DNA of 64,000 bases, from assembly GCA_964654545.1 (NCBI GenBank), contig CAZZIU010000008.1:1-64000 (forward strand), given 5' to 3'. The notes beneath the pieces are model-generated. The model did not search any database. It saw nothing but the letters and a program-made list of their open reading frames with translations, and was not told where the DNA came from. The position numbers and the translations under genes are program-made. This document shows, piece after piece, positions 1 through 10,400 of this stretch (the first letter of the stretch is position 1; each line of letters opens with the position of its first letter). The stretch comes from JABMOV01 sp964654545. Lineage in GTDB: Bacteria > Fidelibacterota > Marinisomatia > Marinisomatales > JABMOV01.

Positions 1-1
1 G

Positions 2-97
2 AAGAATATTGATTGGACAAGCATGGGAAAGTATATTCCCAATATATGGAATCCGTTAAGCGCTATATTCCCTGGATATATTGACAATGATCTTTAA
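2..97 (+). CDS. C-terminal end of a gene entering from the left
   Basis: An open frame runs from the left edge to a TAA at 95-97 and gives 31 residues ending ...GYIDNDL. The next gene starts 36 nt downstream on the same strand, so the two may be co-transcribed. Too little is visible to name a family. The tail is rich in aromatic and Asn/Ile residues and has no sorting-domain motif. Confidence 0.5.
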   Translation, partial: KNIDWTSMGKYIPNIWNPLSAIFPGYIDNDL

Positions 98-133
98 AGT
101 GAATGAAAGAAATCGGTATAAGCAGAGGTTGGA

Positions 134-1030
134 ATGCAGACAAATAACATTCTGAGAATCCTGTTTTACACGTTATTGCTGATATCAATTTTGAATTGTA
201 AAGATGGAATCAATGATCCCGTACAGGATGAGGACACAACCCCCATTTTAGCATTACCCATACGATCCGTATCAGCCAGCTCGGGAACGGAGGTCGTGGA
301 CCTGTTGGCAACACGCAATTTGGAGGAACGCGAATATCAAATCTGGGAAGAAATTCAGTCCGGTAATTTGCCGCTTTTCTTGCACCAATTTGTTCCGGTG
401 AATTTCCATGTGCAACTGAACGATGAAACATATTTCGTTACCTTGTATGTGCTGCCCGATTATATAGCACTGGGCTCGGATACAGATTATTTCTATTGCC
501 CAATGACACCGATCCTGGCTCAGAAAATAGCTGATAGCCTGGGTTGTTCTTTGCCAACCCGAAAAATCGTGGATCAGATTTGGGAACAAGCACCGTTGAA
601 GCTGACGCCTGCGCCCATTCCACCCAGTGATATTATGACTACCATTCCTGTATTTTTTCAGCACAGCAATATGATTCATTCACAAAGAGATTCTTACCTG
701 GATGAATTCCCGCTCGGTACTCTCGTTGGCGGACATAAAAAAGATGTGATCGTTTCCAATAGAATATTTAATAATCAGAGCAAAGTAGTCATTTATGGCT
801 GGCATCAACCGGACGGAAATCCCATACAGCCTTTGTATGCTGGACATGCAAACTGGTATGCAGACTACAGCCATGGAATCAGATTGATTCACAACCGCTG
901 TATTGTGAATGGTAGTACAACTACCGTCAAAGAAATCCTGGTGGATCAAACATTATACGCATTGCTCAGCGATGAGGATGGGCCTATGCAATTAACGGAT
1001 TATCCCACCGATAATTTTATTTACCCATAG
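134..1030 (+). CDS. Putative lipoprotein of unknown function
   Basis: This 298-residue protein begins with a short hydrophobic segment (residues 6-20) followed by Ile-Leu-Asn-Cys. That resembles a lipobox with Cys22 as the lipidated residue, although Asn at -1 is atypical. The mature part is mixed alpha/beta. A His-rich C-terminal half contains GGHKKDV near residue 200 and a W-Y-x-D-Y-S-H-G-I-R stretch near residue 245, which look like conserved functional positions. I do not recognise the family. It converges on the hydrolase gene that follows, with only a 4-nt gap. An envelope location is inferred from the signal sequence; no enzymatic role can be assigned. Confidence 0.75.
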   Translation: MQTNNILRILFYTLLLISILNCKDGINDPVQDEDTTPILALPIRSVSASSGTEVVDLLATRNLEEREYQIWEEIQSGNLPLFLHQFVPVNFHVQLNDETYFVTLYVLPDYIALGSDTDYFYCPMTPILAQKIADSLGCSLPTRKIVDQIWEQAPLKLTPAPIPPSDIMTTIPVFFQHSNMIHSQRDSYLDEFPLGTLVGGHKKDVIVSNRIFNNQSKVVIYGWHQPDGNPIQPLYAGHANWYADYSHGIRLIHNRCIVNGSTTTVKEILVDQTLYALLSDEDGPMQLTDYPTDNFIYP

Positions 1031-1034
1031 CGCT

Positions 1035-2042
1035 TTACTCACCTGCAAGAAACTGATTTACAATTCTGAAAAATGTGTCTTTTTCACACCCCGGGGCTAA
1101 ATGGCCGCAATTATTGTCGAATATGAAAATGGGTATGTTATAGAGGTCTGCAAATTCAATCGCTGGTTCGGGGCTCACTAAATGATCCTGTTTAGATACA
1201 ATAATAAAAAGATCCGTTTTACTAAGAATGGATTCAATTGCATTTGAATCTGCCACAGTCTCATAAATATTATGGTTTCTCATACTTTTCAGTTGGCACA
1301 ACCAATTGAATGGATCAAAATTTTGCATAAACCGATGTAAATAATTGCCAACGTAAATATCGTACTCCTCTTTTTCCGCTTGCTGATTTCGGTAGTCCGG
1401 GGTGTGGGCCATCAATAATTCAATTTTTGCAATTTGGTCTGCGATTTCCGATATATTTCTGCCCTCGTTCAGTCCCTGTGTAATTATGGTGGATTCAGTA
1501 TCCCAGATTAATTGGGAATACAATGAAGGGTAGGGAACACCCACATACGAGATTGCTTTCGTCATAAAGTCAGGATAACTGATTAGCCATTGAAAGGTCT
1601 GCATACCTCCCATGGATCCGCCCACGACTGCATAAATATGTGGGAAACCAAGCGCATCATGGAGGAGAGAAAATTGACTACGTACCATATCGTTAATGGA
1701 AATAGCAGGGAAATCTAATTTTCCCTGTTTTGCGCTGTTGGATGGGGAGGAGGAAATGCCATTTCCCAGGGCATCAATGACAATAATCTGAAAGGCGGAA
1801 CTATCGTACAAGGTATGTGTACCAACCAGCCCGGCTACATGCCCACTTTTCCCGCTAAACCAGGTGGGAACCACAACAATATTTGATGAATCACTGTTTG
1901 CCGATCCAAATCGCCGAAAACCAATTTGGCAATCGGATATTATTTCGCCGTTATCACAGGTAAAATCACCCAGCGATACAAATTCCTGGCCTCCATTAGC
2001 AAACAGAAATATTGCGTTAAATAGGAGTAGAATCTTCTTCAT
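1035..2042 (-). CDS. Secreted alpha/beta hydrolase, homoserine O-acetyltransferase (MetX)-like
   Basis: I chose the ATG at 2042 (335 aa) because it starts MKKILLLF, a clean signal peptide; an ATG 60 nt further upstream would add a Cys-rich leader. The alpha/beta-hydrolase core shows the nucleophile elbow G-G-S-M-G-G with Ser143. A late Asp (S-K-Q-D-H) and His (C-G-H-L-A-P) complete the expected triad. The GGSMGGMQ context and overall length match the MetX/acyltransferase branch. The export signal argues against cytoplasmic methionine synthesis, so it is more likely a secreted or periplasmic esterase or acyltransferase. The substrate is unknown. It converges with the upstream lipoprotein gene. 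Confidence 0.8.
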   Translation of the reverse strand: MKKILLLFNAIFLFANGGQEFVSLGDFTCDNGEIISDCQIGFRRFGSANSDSSNIVVVPTWFSGKSGHVAGLVGTHTLYDSSAFQIIVIDALGNGISSSPSNSAKQGKLDFPAISINDMVRSQFSLLHDALGFPHIYAVVGGSMGGMQTFQWLISYPDFMTKAISYVGVPYPSLYSQLIWDTESTIITQGLNEGRNISEIADQIAKIELLMAHTPDYRNQQAEKEEYDIYVGNYLHRFMQNFDPFNWLCQLKSMRNHNIYETVADSNAIESILSKTDLFIIVSKQDHLVSPEPAIEFADLYNIPIFIFDNNCGHLAPGCEKDTFFRIVNQFLAGE

Positions 2043-2129
2043 GGGGTGCAACACGGGATGCGTTGGATAACAATATTCACCGCATATTTTAGTGCAGAAC
2101 ACCGATTATATCCATTGTGGAAATTAAAA

Positions 2130-2191
2130 CTGGGGACAGGAATGGTTGGATAATTTATGGATATGAACCAAGGAGGTATTCCTGTCCCCAG
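2130..2191. repeat. REP-like hairpin: 14-bp perfect inverted repeat
   Basis: CTGGGGACAGGAAT at 2130-2143 is the exact reverse complement of 2178-2191. A nested TGGTT/AACCA pair lies at 2143-2147 and 2166-2170, with an AT-rich loop between. It occupies the 349-bp gap between the divergent hydrolase and membrane-protein genes. No T-tract follows, so a terminator is unlikely. The shape is that of a REP or MITE element mobilised by a Y1 (RAYT) transposase, but no transposase is visible in the window. The rest of the gap is AT-rich and must contain the divergent promoters. Confidence 0.6.
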
Positions 2192-2391
2192 GTGTCTAAT
2201 TATACCACATTAATGATGCAAAAATTGTGACTGGTAACACAAACATGTTGATAATAAAGAACTTTCAACAAATAATCTGACAATATCGGATACTTCAGAC
2301 AAGATAATTAACTTTTCATATGAAAATTACATTCTATACAATTCACAAATTTGTTGTTAATTTATCATCAAATGGATAGAACCGGTAAAAT

Positions 2392-3099
2392 ATGACACCG
2401 CATGATACAATCCCAATTTTTGGTAAACTCTGGTTTCTGACAAATGGCCTGACGTTTTCTGCCATAGCGCTTATTATCATATTCACCAAAAGATTATCTC
2501 CCAAACATATCAGACTGGTTACGCTCACTATTGGAGCTCTCATTTGTTGTCGGGTAGTTGCCCAGCATACCTATCAGATTGTGCACGGTACATGGAATAT
2601 TCAGTCTTCTCTGAATCTGCATTTATGCGGTATATCGGCCGTGTTTGCCGGAATTGTCATGTTTTATAGGCCGCAATGGCTCTTTGAATTGCTGTATTAC
2701 TGGGGCGTTCCAGGCGCGTTTCATTCTTTTATGACCCCGGAGTATACATTGGGTTCAACAGGATGGATGTTTATTGACTATTATCTGGAACACGGTGGCA
2801 TTTGGCTGGGAGCCTTTTATTTAATCTTTGTGTACGGGATGAAACCACGAAAAGGATCCTGGTGGAGAGTGTTCGTTTATTCACAGGGACTGGTGGTGGT
2901 ATTGGCAGTGGTAAACTATGTGATAGATGCGAACTATATGTACATTTGCGAAAAACCAATCGTAGACAATCCATTTGTTATTGGTGAATGGCCGTGGTAT
3001 TTCCTGGGTCTTGAGCTGGCCGGTTTATTGCACTTTTTGATCGTTTACTTGCCATATGGATTTAAATATCGACGTGAACACACGTTAGCCACATCCTGA
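2392..3099 (+). CDS. Integral membrane protein of the TP0381/TMEM164 (YwaF, TIGR02206) family
   Basis: The 235-residue protein is almost entirely membrane helices, with about six or seven hydrophobic stretches. It carries the family signature L-H-L-C-G-I-S around residue 76 and a polar D-A-N-Y-M-Y-I-C-x-K-P motif around residue 180. This is the pattern of TIGR02206-type bacterial proteins related to animal TMEM164. The eukaryotic relative has acyltransferase activity in ether-lipid metabolism; the bacterial role is not established. The first ATG of the frame is used. It lies 55 nt before the next gene. Confidence 0.8.
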   Translation: MTPHDTIPIFGKLWFLTNGLTFSAIALIIIFTKRLSPKHIRLVTLTIGALICCRVVAQHTYQIVHGTWNIQSSLNLHLCGISAVFAGIVMFYRPQWLFELLYYWGVPGAFHSFMTPEYTLGSTGWMFIDYYLEHGGIWLGAFYLIFVYGMKPRKGSWWRVFVYSQGLVVVLAVVNYVIDANYMYICEKPIVDNPFVIGEWPWYFLGLELAGLLHFLIVYLPYGFKYRREHTLATS

Positions 3100-3153
3100 T
3101 TGTTTTTGATTAACCATTACACCTTTTCGTCGATAAATAAGTAATTTTAATCT

Positions 3154-4191
3154 ATGAGTGCTTTACTTACCTATTTCTTTCTTGCCATGGGGATCTCTTT
3201 TTTGTGCAGCCTGCTGGAATCTGTGCTGCTATCGGTTTCCCATACTTACGTTGGCGTAAAAGTGAAAGAAGGCAAACCCAGCGGTTTGTATCTGAATGAA
3301 TTAACCAAAAACATTAACAAACCTTTAGCAGCAATTCTTACTGTTAATACAATTGCCAATACGGTCGGGGCAGCAGGGGTCGGAGCACAGGCTTTGCATC
3401 TGTATGGCAGCAATTATGTGGCCATTTTTTCAGGCATCCTTACGCTTGCAATTTTAATATTCTCAGAGATTATTCCAAAAACCCTGGGTGCCGTGTATTG
3501 GAAAATCCTGGCAATTCCATCTACCTATATCATTCGTTGGCTTATCATTTTGACCTATCCGTTTGTATATCTTTCGTTATTTATGAGCCGATATATAAAG
3601 ATGGCTGAAAATGAAAACAAATTTAGCCGGGAAGAAATGCTCATCATGGCAGAAGTAGGAGAAGATGAAGGAACACTGCAAGAACAGGAAAGCGATATTA
3701 TTGAGAATATTCTAAAGCTTAAAGATATCAAAGCACAGGATGTGTTAACACCACGGTCGGTTGTGTTTGGATTGGATAAAAACGATACGGTTGGCGAAGT
3801 GATTAAAACACATTCACCTATTGAGTTTTCCCGCATTTTGGTGTATGAAAATGATTTAGACAACGTGATCGGTTTTGTTCACCGCTATACACTGGTCGAA
3901 AAACAAGGTGAAGATCAATTTGATGTACCAATGATAGATTTGGTTGTGCCCATCCATGCAGTGCAGGAAACGGAAAATGTGGCAAAAATTTTGGATGAAT
4001 TTGTAAAGCGTCGTGAACATATCTTTCTGGTCGTGGATGAATTTGGCAGCATGGCTGGAATAATCACCCTGGAAGACGCCATTGAGACGCTGCTGGGGGT
4101 TGAAATTGTCGATGAACATGATCTGGTCGTGGATATGAGAAAACTGGCGAAAGAACGCTGGCATAATCAAAAACGTAATAAATCACATTAA
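3154..4191 (+). CDS. CNNM/HlyC-type DUF21-CBS membrane protein
   Basis: The first about 165 residues form the DUF21 (CNNM) transmembrane domain with several helices, including the N-T-I-A-N-T-V-G-A and S-E-I-I-P-K-T stretches typical of the family. Two CBS motifs follow (about residues 190-310), with V-L-T-P-R-S near residue 200 and V-V-D-E-F-G-S-M-A-G-I-I-T-L-E-D near 295. The protein ends soon after the second CBS motif, so it lacks the C-terminal CorC_HlyC domain of the usual roughly 430-residue members. Family members are linked to Mg2+/Co2+ efflux or homeostasis; the 'hemolysin' label is historical. Confidence 0.88.
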   Translation: MSALLTYFFLAMGISFLCSLLESVLLSVSHTYVGVKVKEGKPSGLYLNELTKNINKPLAAILTVNTIANTVGAAGVGAQALHLYGSNYVAIFSGILTLAILIFSEIIPKTLGAVYWKILAIPSTYIIRWLIILTYPFVYLSLFMSRYIKMAENENKFSREEMLIMAEVGEDEGTLQEQESDIIENILKLKDIKAQDVLTPRSVVFGLDKNDTVGEVIKTHSPIEFSRILVYENDLDNVIGFVHRYTLVEKQGEDQFDVPMIDLVVPIHAVQETENVAKILDEFVKRREHIFLVVDEFGSMAGIITLEDAIETLLGVEIVDEHDLVVDMRKLAKERWHNQKRNKSH

Positions 4192-4408
4192 ATCTGCAAT
4201 TTTTAGTCATCATACATTATTCTGTCAATCACCAGTTGCCGGATTTAAACGGTACTTATCTCTTCTTTATATCTTTTCACTTTTATCCGGACAATCAACA
4301 CATTACAAATTCTACCAGTCCGAAACCGATTTCTTAAGCAATAATCCCGTTCCTGCCTCGCAAATAGCAGGGAAGAATCATCTAGAGGTCCAATTTGATC
4401 AAGATGGG

Positions 4409-7400
4409 TTGCTCTTATCCAAAAGCCGAATGGATTCAACCGATAGAATTATTCAGAAGGAAACTTTTCACTACGATACGACGAATGCACTCGTTGCAAT
4501 TGAGAAAACCGACCGGAATGATACCCTTGTTGAAAAAGTCATCTTTGGGATGGAACAGCATGCCATCGATTTTCTGGAATACCTCCTGGTCATCAATAAG
4601 GTAGTTGCGGGCGGTGATCGGTTTACATCGGTTCACTATGACAGTGGTCGGATAATCACCTATCAATTTTATGACGTCAATCATGCTCTGTATGGGGAAA
4701 TGGGTTTTTTTTATGACTCAACCGGGAGCGTTATGGAAGAAATCTGGATAAAACACCCAGAAAAGCGCGTCGTGAGAAGGTGGACGTACAGGTTCATCCC
4801 GGAGGAAAATCGCACCAAAGTGACTGAATGGGATACGACCGGCACGGTTGTGTATGATACATACCTTGCATCAGATGGGTCGGAGTCGGTTTTTACATTC
4901 CTGGTGGATGAGGATACGTTGTTGACCGATCGGGCACTCATACCGTACGATCTTGCTATTGGACTAAAAAACGGTGTTGTTGATTGGGAATGGATAGGAG
5001 GTGCATCAGATACCGTTGCACATCACACGTATGCACTGAGTGGTCATGAATTAAACAACGTTGGTCAACACGATTTACGGCCTGAATTACAGTCCAAATT
5101 ACGCCATGGTGCCTGGTACCGTTTAACATTTCACGGTGAAACGATTCGCAACTATCCAGCCACTGATATGGTCTTTGAACCGGTAATTATTGATAAAAAA
5201 GGTCCTGAGATTAGCGCCGTGATGGACAGTATTATGGATACGATCCGAATTGAAATCACGTCCAATGAACCACTGGGATCTCTCACTCTCGAAATGCGGC
5301 AGCAGGAAAACCAAATTACTTTTCCCATTATTTATGCGATTGAGGATTCGCTCTTGCCATTTACCAAGGGAATTGTAACTGTACCGCAATTACCAGGTCT
5401 AAAAGAATCCATACCATATGAAGTGGTTATAAGCGGAAAAGACCGGGCCGGAAATTATGCTGAGCCGGTGGCTGCCGGATCGTTTGTATTCGACAAATCC
5501 GCTCCCGTAATTAACGTAAATCATCCTGGTTCGCACACTGCACTACATTTGCCCGTGCTCATGTTTTCCAATTCTGAGGATTTGAAATCCGGTGCGATTG
5601 TGGTTTTGACTGAAGATGACACATCTGTAGCGAAACCCATTCCAATCCCAGAGACGCATCGTCCTGCCGGGGCCCACACATTGGATTTATCCCCTTTATT
5701 TCCCTTTGTTGACAGCACCTATTATTCTGTCACAATAGAAGGTACTGATCTGGGCGGTAATCATTCTATTCCAACCTCAATTGATTCGCTGTATTATGAT
5801 ATTACACCACCAAACGTCACGGTAATTTTTCCTTTTGATAGTGCGACTATCAATGAACCAGCAATGTCCTATATCAGCAATGAACAGCTCTCGAAAGCTG
5901 CCATGGAATGGCTGTATATTGTTGGCACTGCCGACACAGTTGCACCATACTATGTTGAATTGACTGGATCTGAGTTGAAACCAGGTGTAAAGATTAGAAA
6001 ATCCCTGCCAAGCGTAAATGATTTGGTGGACGGTGCAATTTATACCATATTGCTGTCGGCCTGGGACAAGGCAGGCAATCAAATTCCAAAAGTTCAAATA
6101 CATCATGTTTTGTATGATGCCAGTCCACCAGAACTAGAATTATTGAGTCCCAATTCTCTCACCACGACAAATTCGTTAAGATTAACCTATTCATCTACCG
6201 AATACCTGGACCAGGGATTCCTACGTATAGAGCGGACTGGCGGAAGGCCAGATCCTCAATCACCGTACGAAATTCAGCTTGTGGATGATGAACTAAAAGA
6301 CGGGGTTCATACGGATGTTTTATTGGCAAAGTTGCCTATTCTGCAATCAGGGAGCACCTACCAGTATACGCTAAAGGGTTCTGACTTAGGGGCTAATCAG
6401 TCAACCCCGTTTATCGTAAAAAACATTACGTATGATAACGAAAAACCTGTCGTATCAATTTCCTATCCCGTATCAGGCTCTATTAATGACCGGAAATCAT
6501 TTTCCTATGAACTTTCAGAGGACATTGAAGAAGGATATTGTATTCTAAAAAGGACGGATGGTGCACCTGATACGTTGTCGCCGCATGTGATTCCATTTGT
6601 AGAGGATGATTTACTGGAAGGCGCACATGAAATCAATATTGCAAATCTTGAAATTGTTGAAAGTAGTGTTTATACCCTTACGATCAATGGTAAGGATTTT
6701 GCAGGGAATAGTGCGGACACAGCTATTACAGCAGATATTATTTATGACGTAACCGATCCTGCTGTTCAGCTACAGGTTCCAAAGGACAATAGTCTGAATA
6801 CACGGGTAGTGTTGTCATACACGTTATCGGAACGGATACACGATGCCTATGTCGTCTGGACTCAAGTCGGTGGTGAAAATGATCCAGATTCGCCACATAG
6901 GATTCCCCTCAACGAAGAGGAATCTGCCATGGGCAGCCACCACAACATCACATTACAACATCAAGAATCTTTGGTGAGTAATGCAATGTATAACGTGGTT
7001 GTCGAAGGCCGGGATATTGCCAACCATCCCTTAAAGCCGAATAGTATTAGGGGAATAACCTATGACTTCATCGCACCATCATTATCCATCATTAAACCGG
7101 TTTCAAATTCGAGATCCAATTATTCCGGAATAGAATATGAGCTATCAGAGGGGCTTGTTACTGGTTCATGCTTGCTAATGAAAGATGGGAGCGGCGCATC
7201 AAAACCCATTGTCACAAAGGTCAAACTGAAGAGTGATGATTTGACATCCGGCTACCATACTATTAATGGCATGAATAACAGCATCATCTCCCTTGAAGAC
7301 AATACCCCCTACAGTATTTGGTTTTCCGGTGAGGACCAGGCAGGGAACAGGGTGATATCTGATACAGTCCGAAATTTCATTTTTGACAGCATAAAACCTG

Positions 7401-10400
7401 CAATAACACTGTCAAAACCGGTAGCCAGTATGACCATCAACACAACCCTTATTTCCTATTCTATTAATGAGGATCTTGAACAAGCTGAGATGATCTGGAA
7501 GGATGAAGCAACGGGTAGTGAACTAATTGTTCAGTTACGAGAAAATGAAATGCTGAATGGAGAATACGAAGCGCAATTATTGCAGGGTAGCCCAACCCTG
7601 GAAGATGACCACACGTACACGCTCATATTTACAGGGAAAGATGTGGCTGGAAATCCTGCTGCTGCAGTAGAAGAAAATAACATTCGATTTGATATGACCA
7701 GACCAGAGCTTCTCGTTCAATATCCATTTACCGGGACATTTATTAATACTACAGATATTGAGTTTACCCTTTCAGAATCATTGGGAGAATTGTTGATTGA
7801 ATGGCTTTACTATGATGATTCGGGTAAAGAAATAAAGACACAATTTATAAGTCAACCGGAAATGCTGATAAAAGGAAGCCACCAGTTACACCAATTTCAT
7901 CATCCTGAATTGAAGGATGGGGAAACATACACCATAAACCTTGCCTACACCGATCTGGCCGGCAATGAAGGAATGGAAGTAGCACTGAGCGATATCACCT
8001 TTGATACGACGGCACCTGTACTCAGCAATCTGTTTCCCCAATCGGGATTATTTACCACAGAAAACAGATTGGAGCTGTCTCTATCAGAACCGGTGAAATC
8101 CATGAATTACATCATGATAGACAGGGATAAAAATCAAACCGAATTGACTGTGGATTCGCTTATCACGTCAACCACACTGCGTTGGGAAGGCTTTTTTGAT
8201 CAATTTCCCATTCGGGATGGAGAACCATTTGCGCTGGAAATCCTTGCTGTAGATAGGGCTGGAAATCCATCAAACACACTGGGATCGGAAAATATTGCAA
8301 TTGATAAAACACCGCCTGAGATCAGTATAATGAATCCATCCAGTCGGACGGTAATCAACCGATTGCAACCGGTTGTTGTGTTTAGCGAAAACCTTCAATC
8401 CGGCTCCATTACAATTGAGCCGCGAAATGAACCAGTAATTACGATGGATATACCGGATTCACTTTTGAAGAAAGGATCCCAACGGATTGAAATGATTGCA
8501 GTAGCCATTGATGATAATGTGCCCATGACCCTTCAGGTAACTGGCATGGATCGGGCTGGAAACAGGAGCAATTCAAAAAAATTGGAATATGTTCGTTTCG
8601 ATCGAAAAAAGCCCAGCATAGAAATCACCCATCCCCAAAATGATGCATTATTAAACAAGTTTTCTGTTGCTTATTCTATTGATGAGAATCTGGATCGTGC
8701 CGTTCTGCAACTAATACAAGATTCAGACAAGGATACAACCGAAGTTGAATTGAAGGATGTTTTTATAAAAAAGGGTAATCATAATCTTATAGATCGTGCT
8801 GAATTTTCCAATATGCAGGAAAATGTGAGCTATTCTATCACAGTATGGGGTATCGATCCGGCAGGGAACGCTTCCACCAAACAGATGATTACCGGTATCC
8901 AGATAGATAACACAGCTCCAAACATTGAATTGATACATCCAGTTTCATCTGCAAGGGTAAATACAAAGAATATATCCTACAGTTTATCCGAAAATTTGGA
9001 CCGCGGGGAAATAATCATCACCGGTTCAGACAATAAAAAGTATGGCAGGGATTTAATGCCAAATGAACTGCAGTCCGGTACGCATGATTTGACACTGGCT
9101 GACGAAATATTTCCTGCGATATCAGGGAAGATTTACCATATCAAAATGGACGGAAAAGACAGAGCGGGGAATAATGCAAGTTCTGCTGTCGTTACTAAAA
9201 TCATTTTCGACAATTCACCGCCAACAATTTCTATATCATCTCCCATAGAGAATACCACCGTTTCTCAGGTTCAGTTGTCCTATTCCATAAACGAACGACT
9301 GGATAAAGGGTCCATTGGAGTGGAGAAAATCAGTGAAGAAGGCAACACAACCACTTTTAAGAAAGAATTGAATCCTGAAGAATTGTCCCCAGGCGACCAT
9401 GAGCGAATACTTGCAGCTGCTGAGTACAATTTCATTGAGGGTGATATGCTCACTATCCGGATTTCAGGATTGGACCAGGCTGGAAATGAAGGTAGTTCAG
9501 AGCCAATAACAAAAGTTCGATTCGACAACAAATCACCAACAATAAGGGTTAGAAAACCAACCGCGAATTCTCTTATTAACGATCTGCTCTTCTCACTGCG
9601 TTTTAGTGAATTATTAGAACGATGTTCTTTTAATATAAATCGGATTGACGGGTTGCAGGACCCCAATGCTCCATACCATTTCGAGGTGACCTCCAATGAA
9701 TTGCAACAAAAAGTATTCTCCGATTTCCCATTTGCCAATCGACCTGTTCTAATGGATGAGGTAAGTTACGAGATTACAATTCAAGGTCAGGATTTTGCAA
9801 AGAATCAGTCTGAAAAAGTAATTATTAGGGGAGTGCAGTTGGATACAAAAGCGCCAACATATACTTTATCCAAACCGGTGGATGGTGAAAAAATATCAAT
9901 GGAAGAAGTTGGCTACATTCTATCTGAAAATTTGGGAAGCGGAGAAGTGCTTTTTCGGTATCAATCCGGAACACCGGATGCAAATAAGAAGCATCGAGCA
10001 AGTCTACACAAATCAAATCTGACAAAAGGTCCTCATCTGAACACAGCAATCACATTTGATATTCCGTTGGTGGACGGTGCCAGGTATACCGTATCCGTTG
10101 AAGGCAGCGATGAAGCTGGCAACCTCATCTCAGGCCAACCAGCCGGGAATGTTCTTTTTGATGCCTATCCTCCGGAAATTACCATTCTATCTCCTGAACC
10201 GAACACGATGATTCCTTCTCTGGCATTTTCTTATCAATTCAGCGAAGATCTTTCTCTGGCAAAATTGTTGATTGATAATCAAAGAGATAATCCCATTACT
10301 CTGGAATTGTCAACTGTTGAGAAAACGGCCGGTAAACATACCATTTCCATCTCAGATCGAGTCACAATAGAGGAGGGGATACCTTATCGCTACCAAATGA

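Noticed and set aside
3154..4191. Naming the CNNM-type protein a hemolysin.
   Set aside because: The family name comes from a historical annotation. The domains indicate a DUF21-CBS transporter-like protein and no toxin feature is visible.
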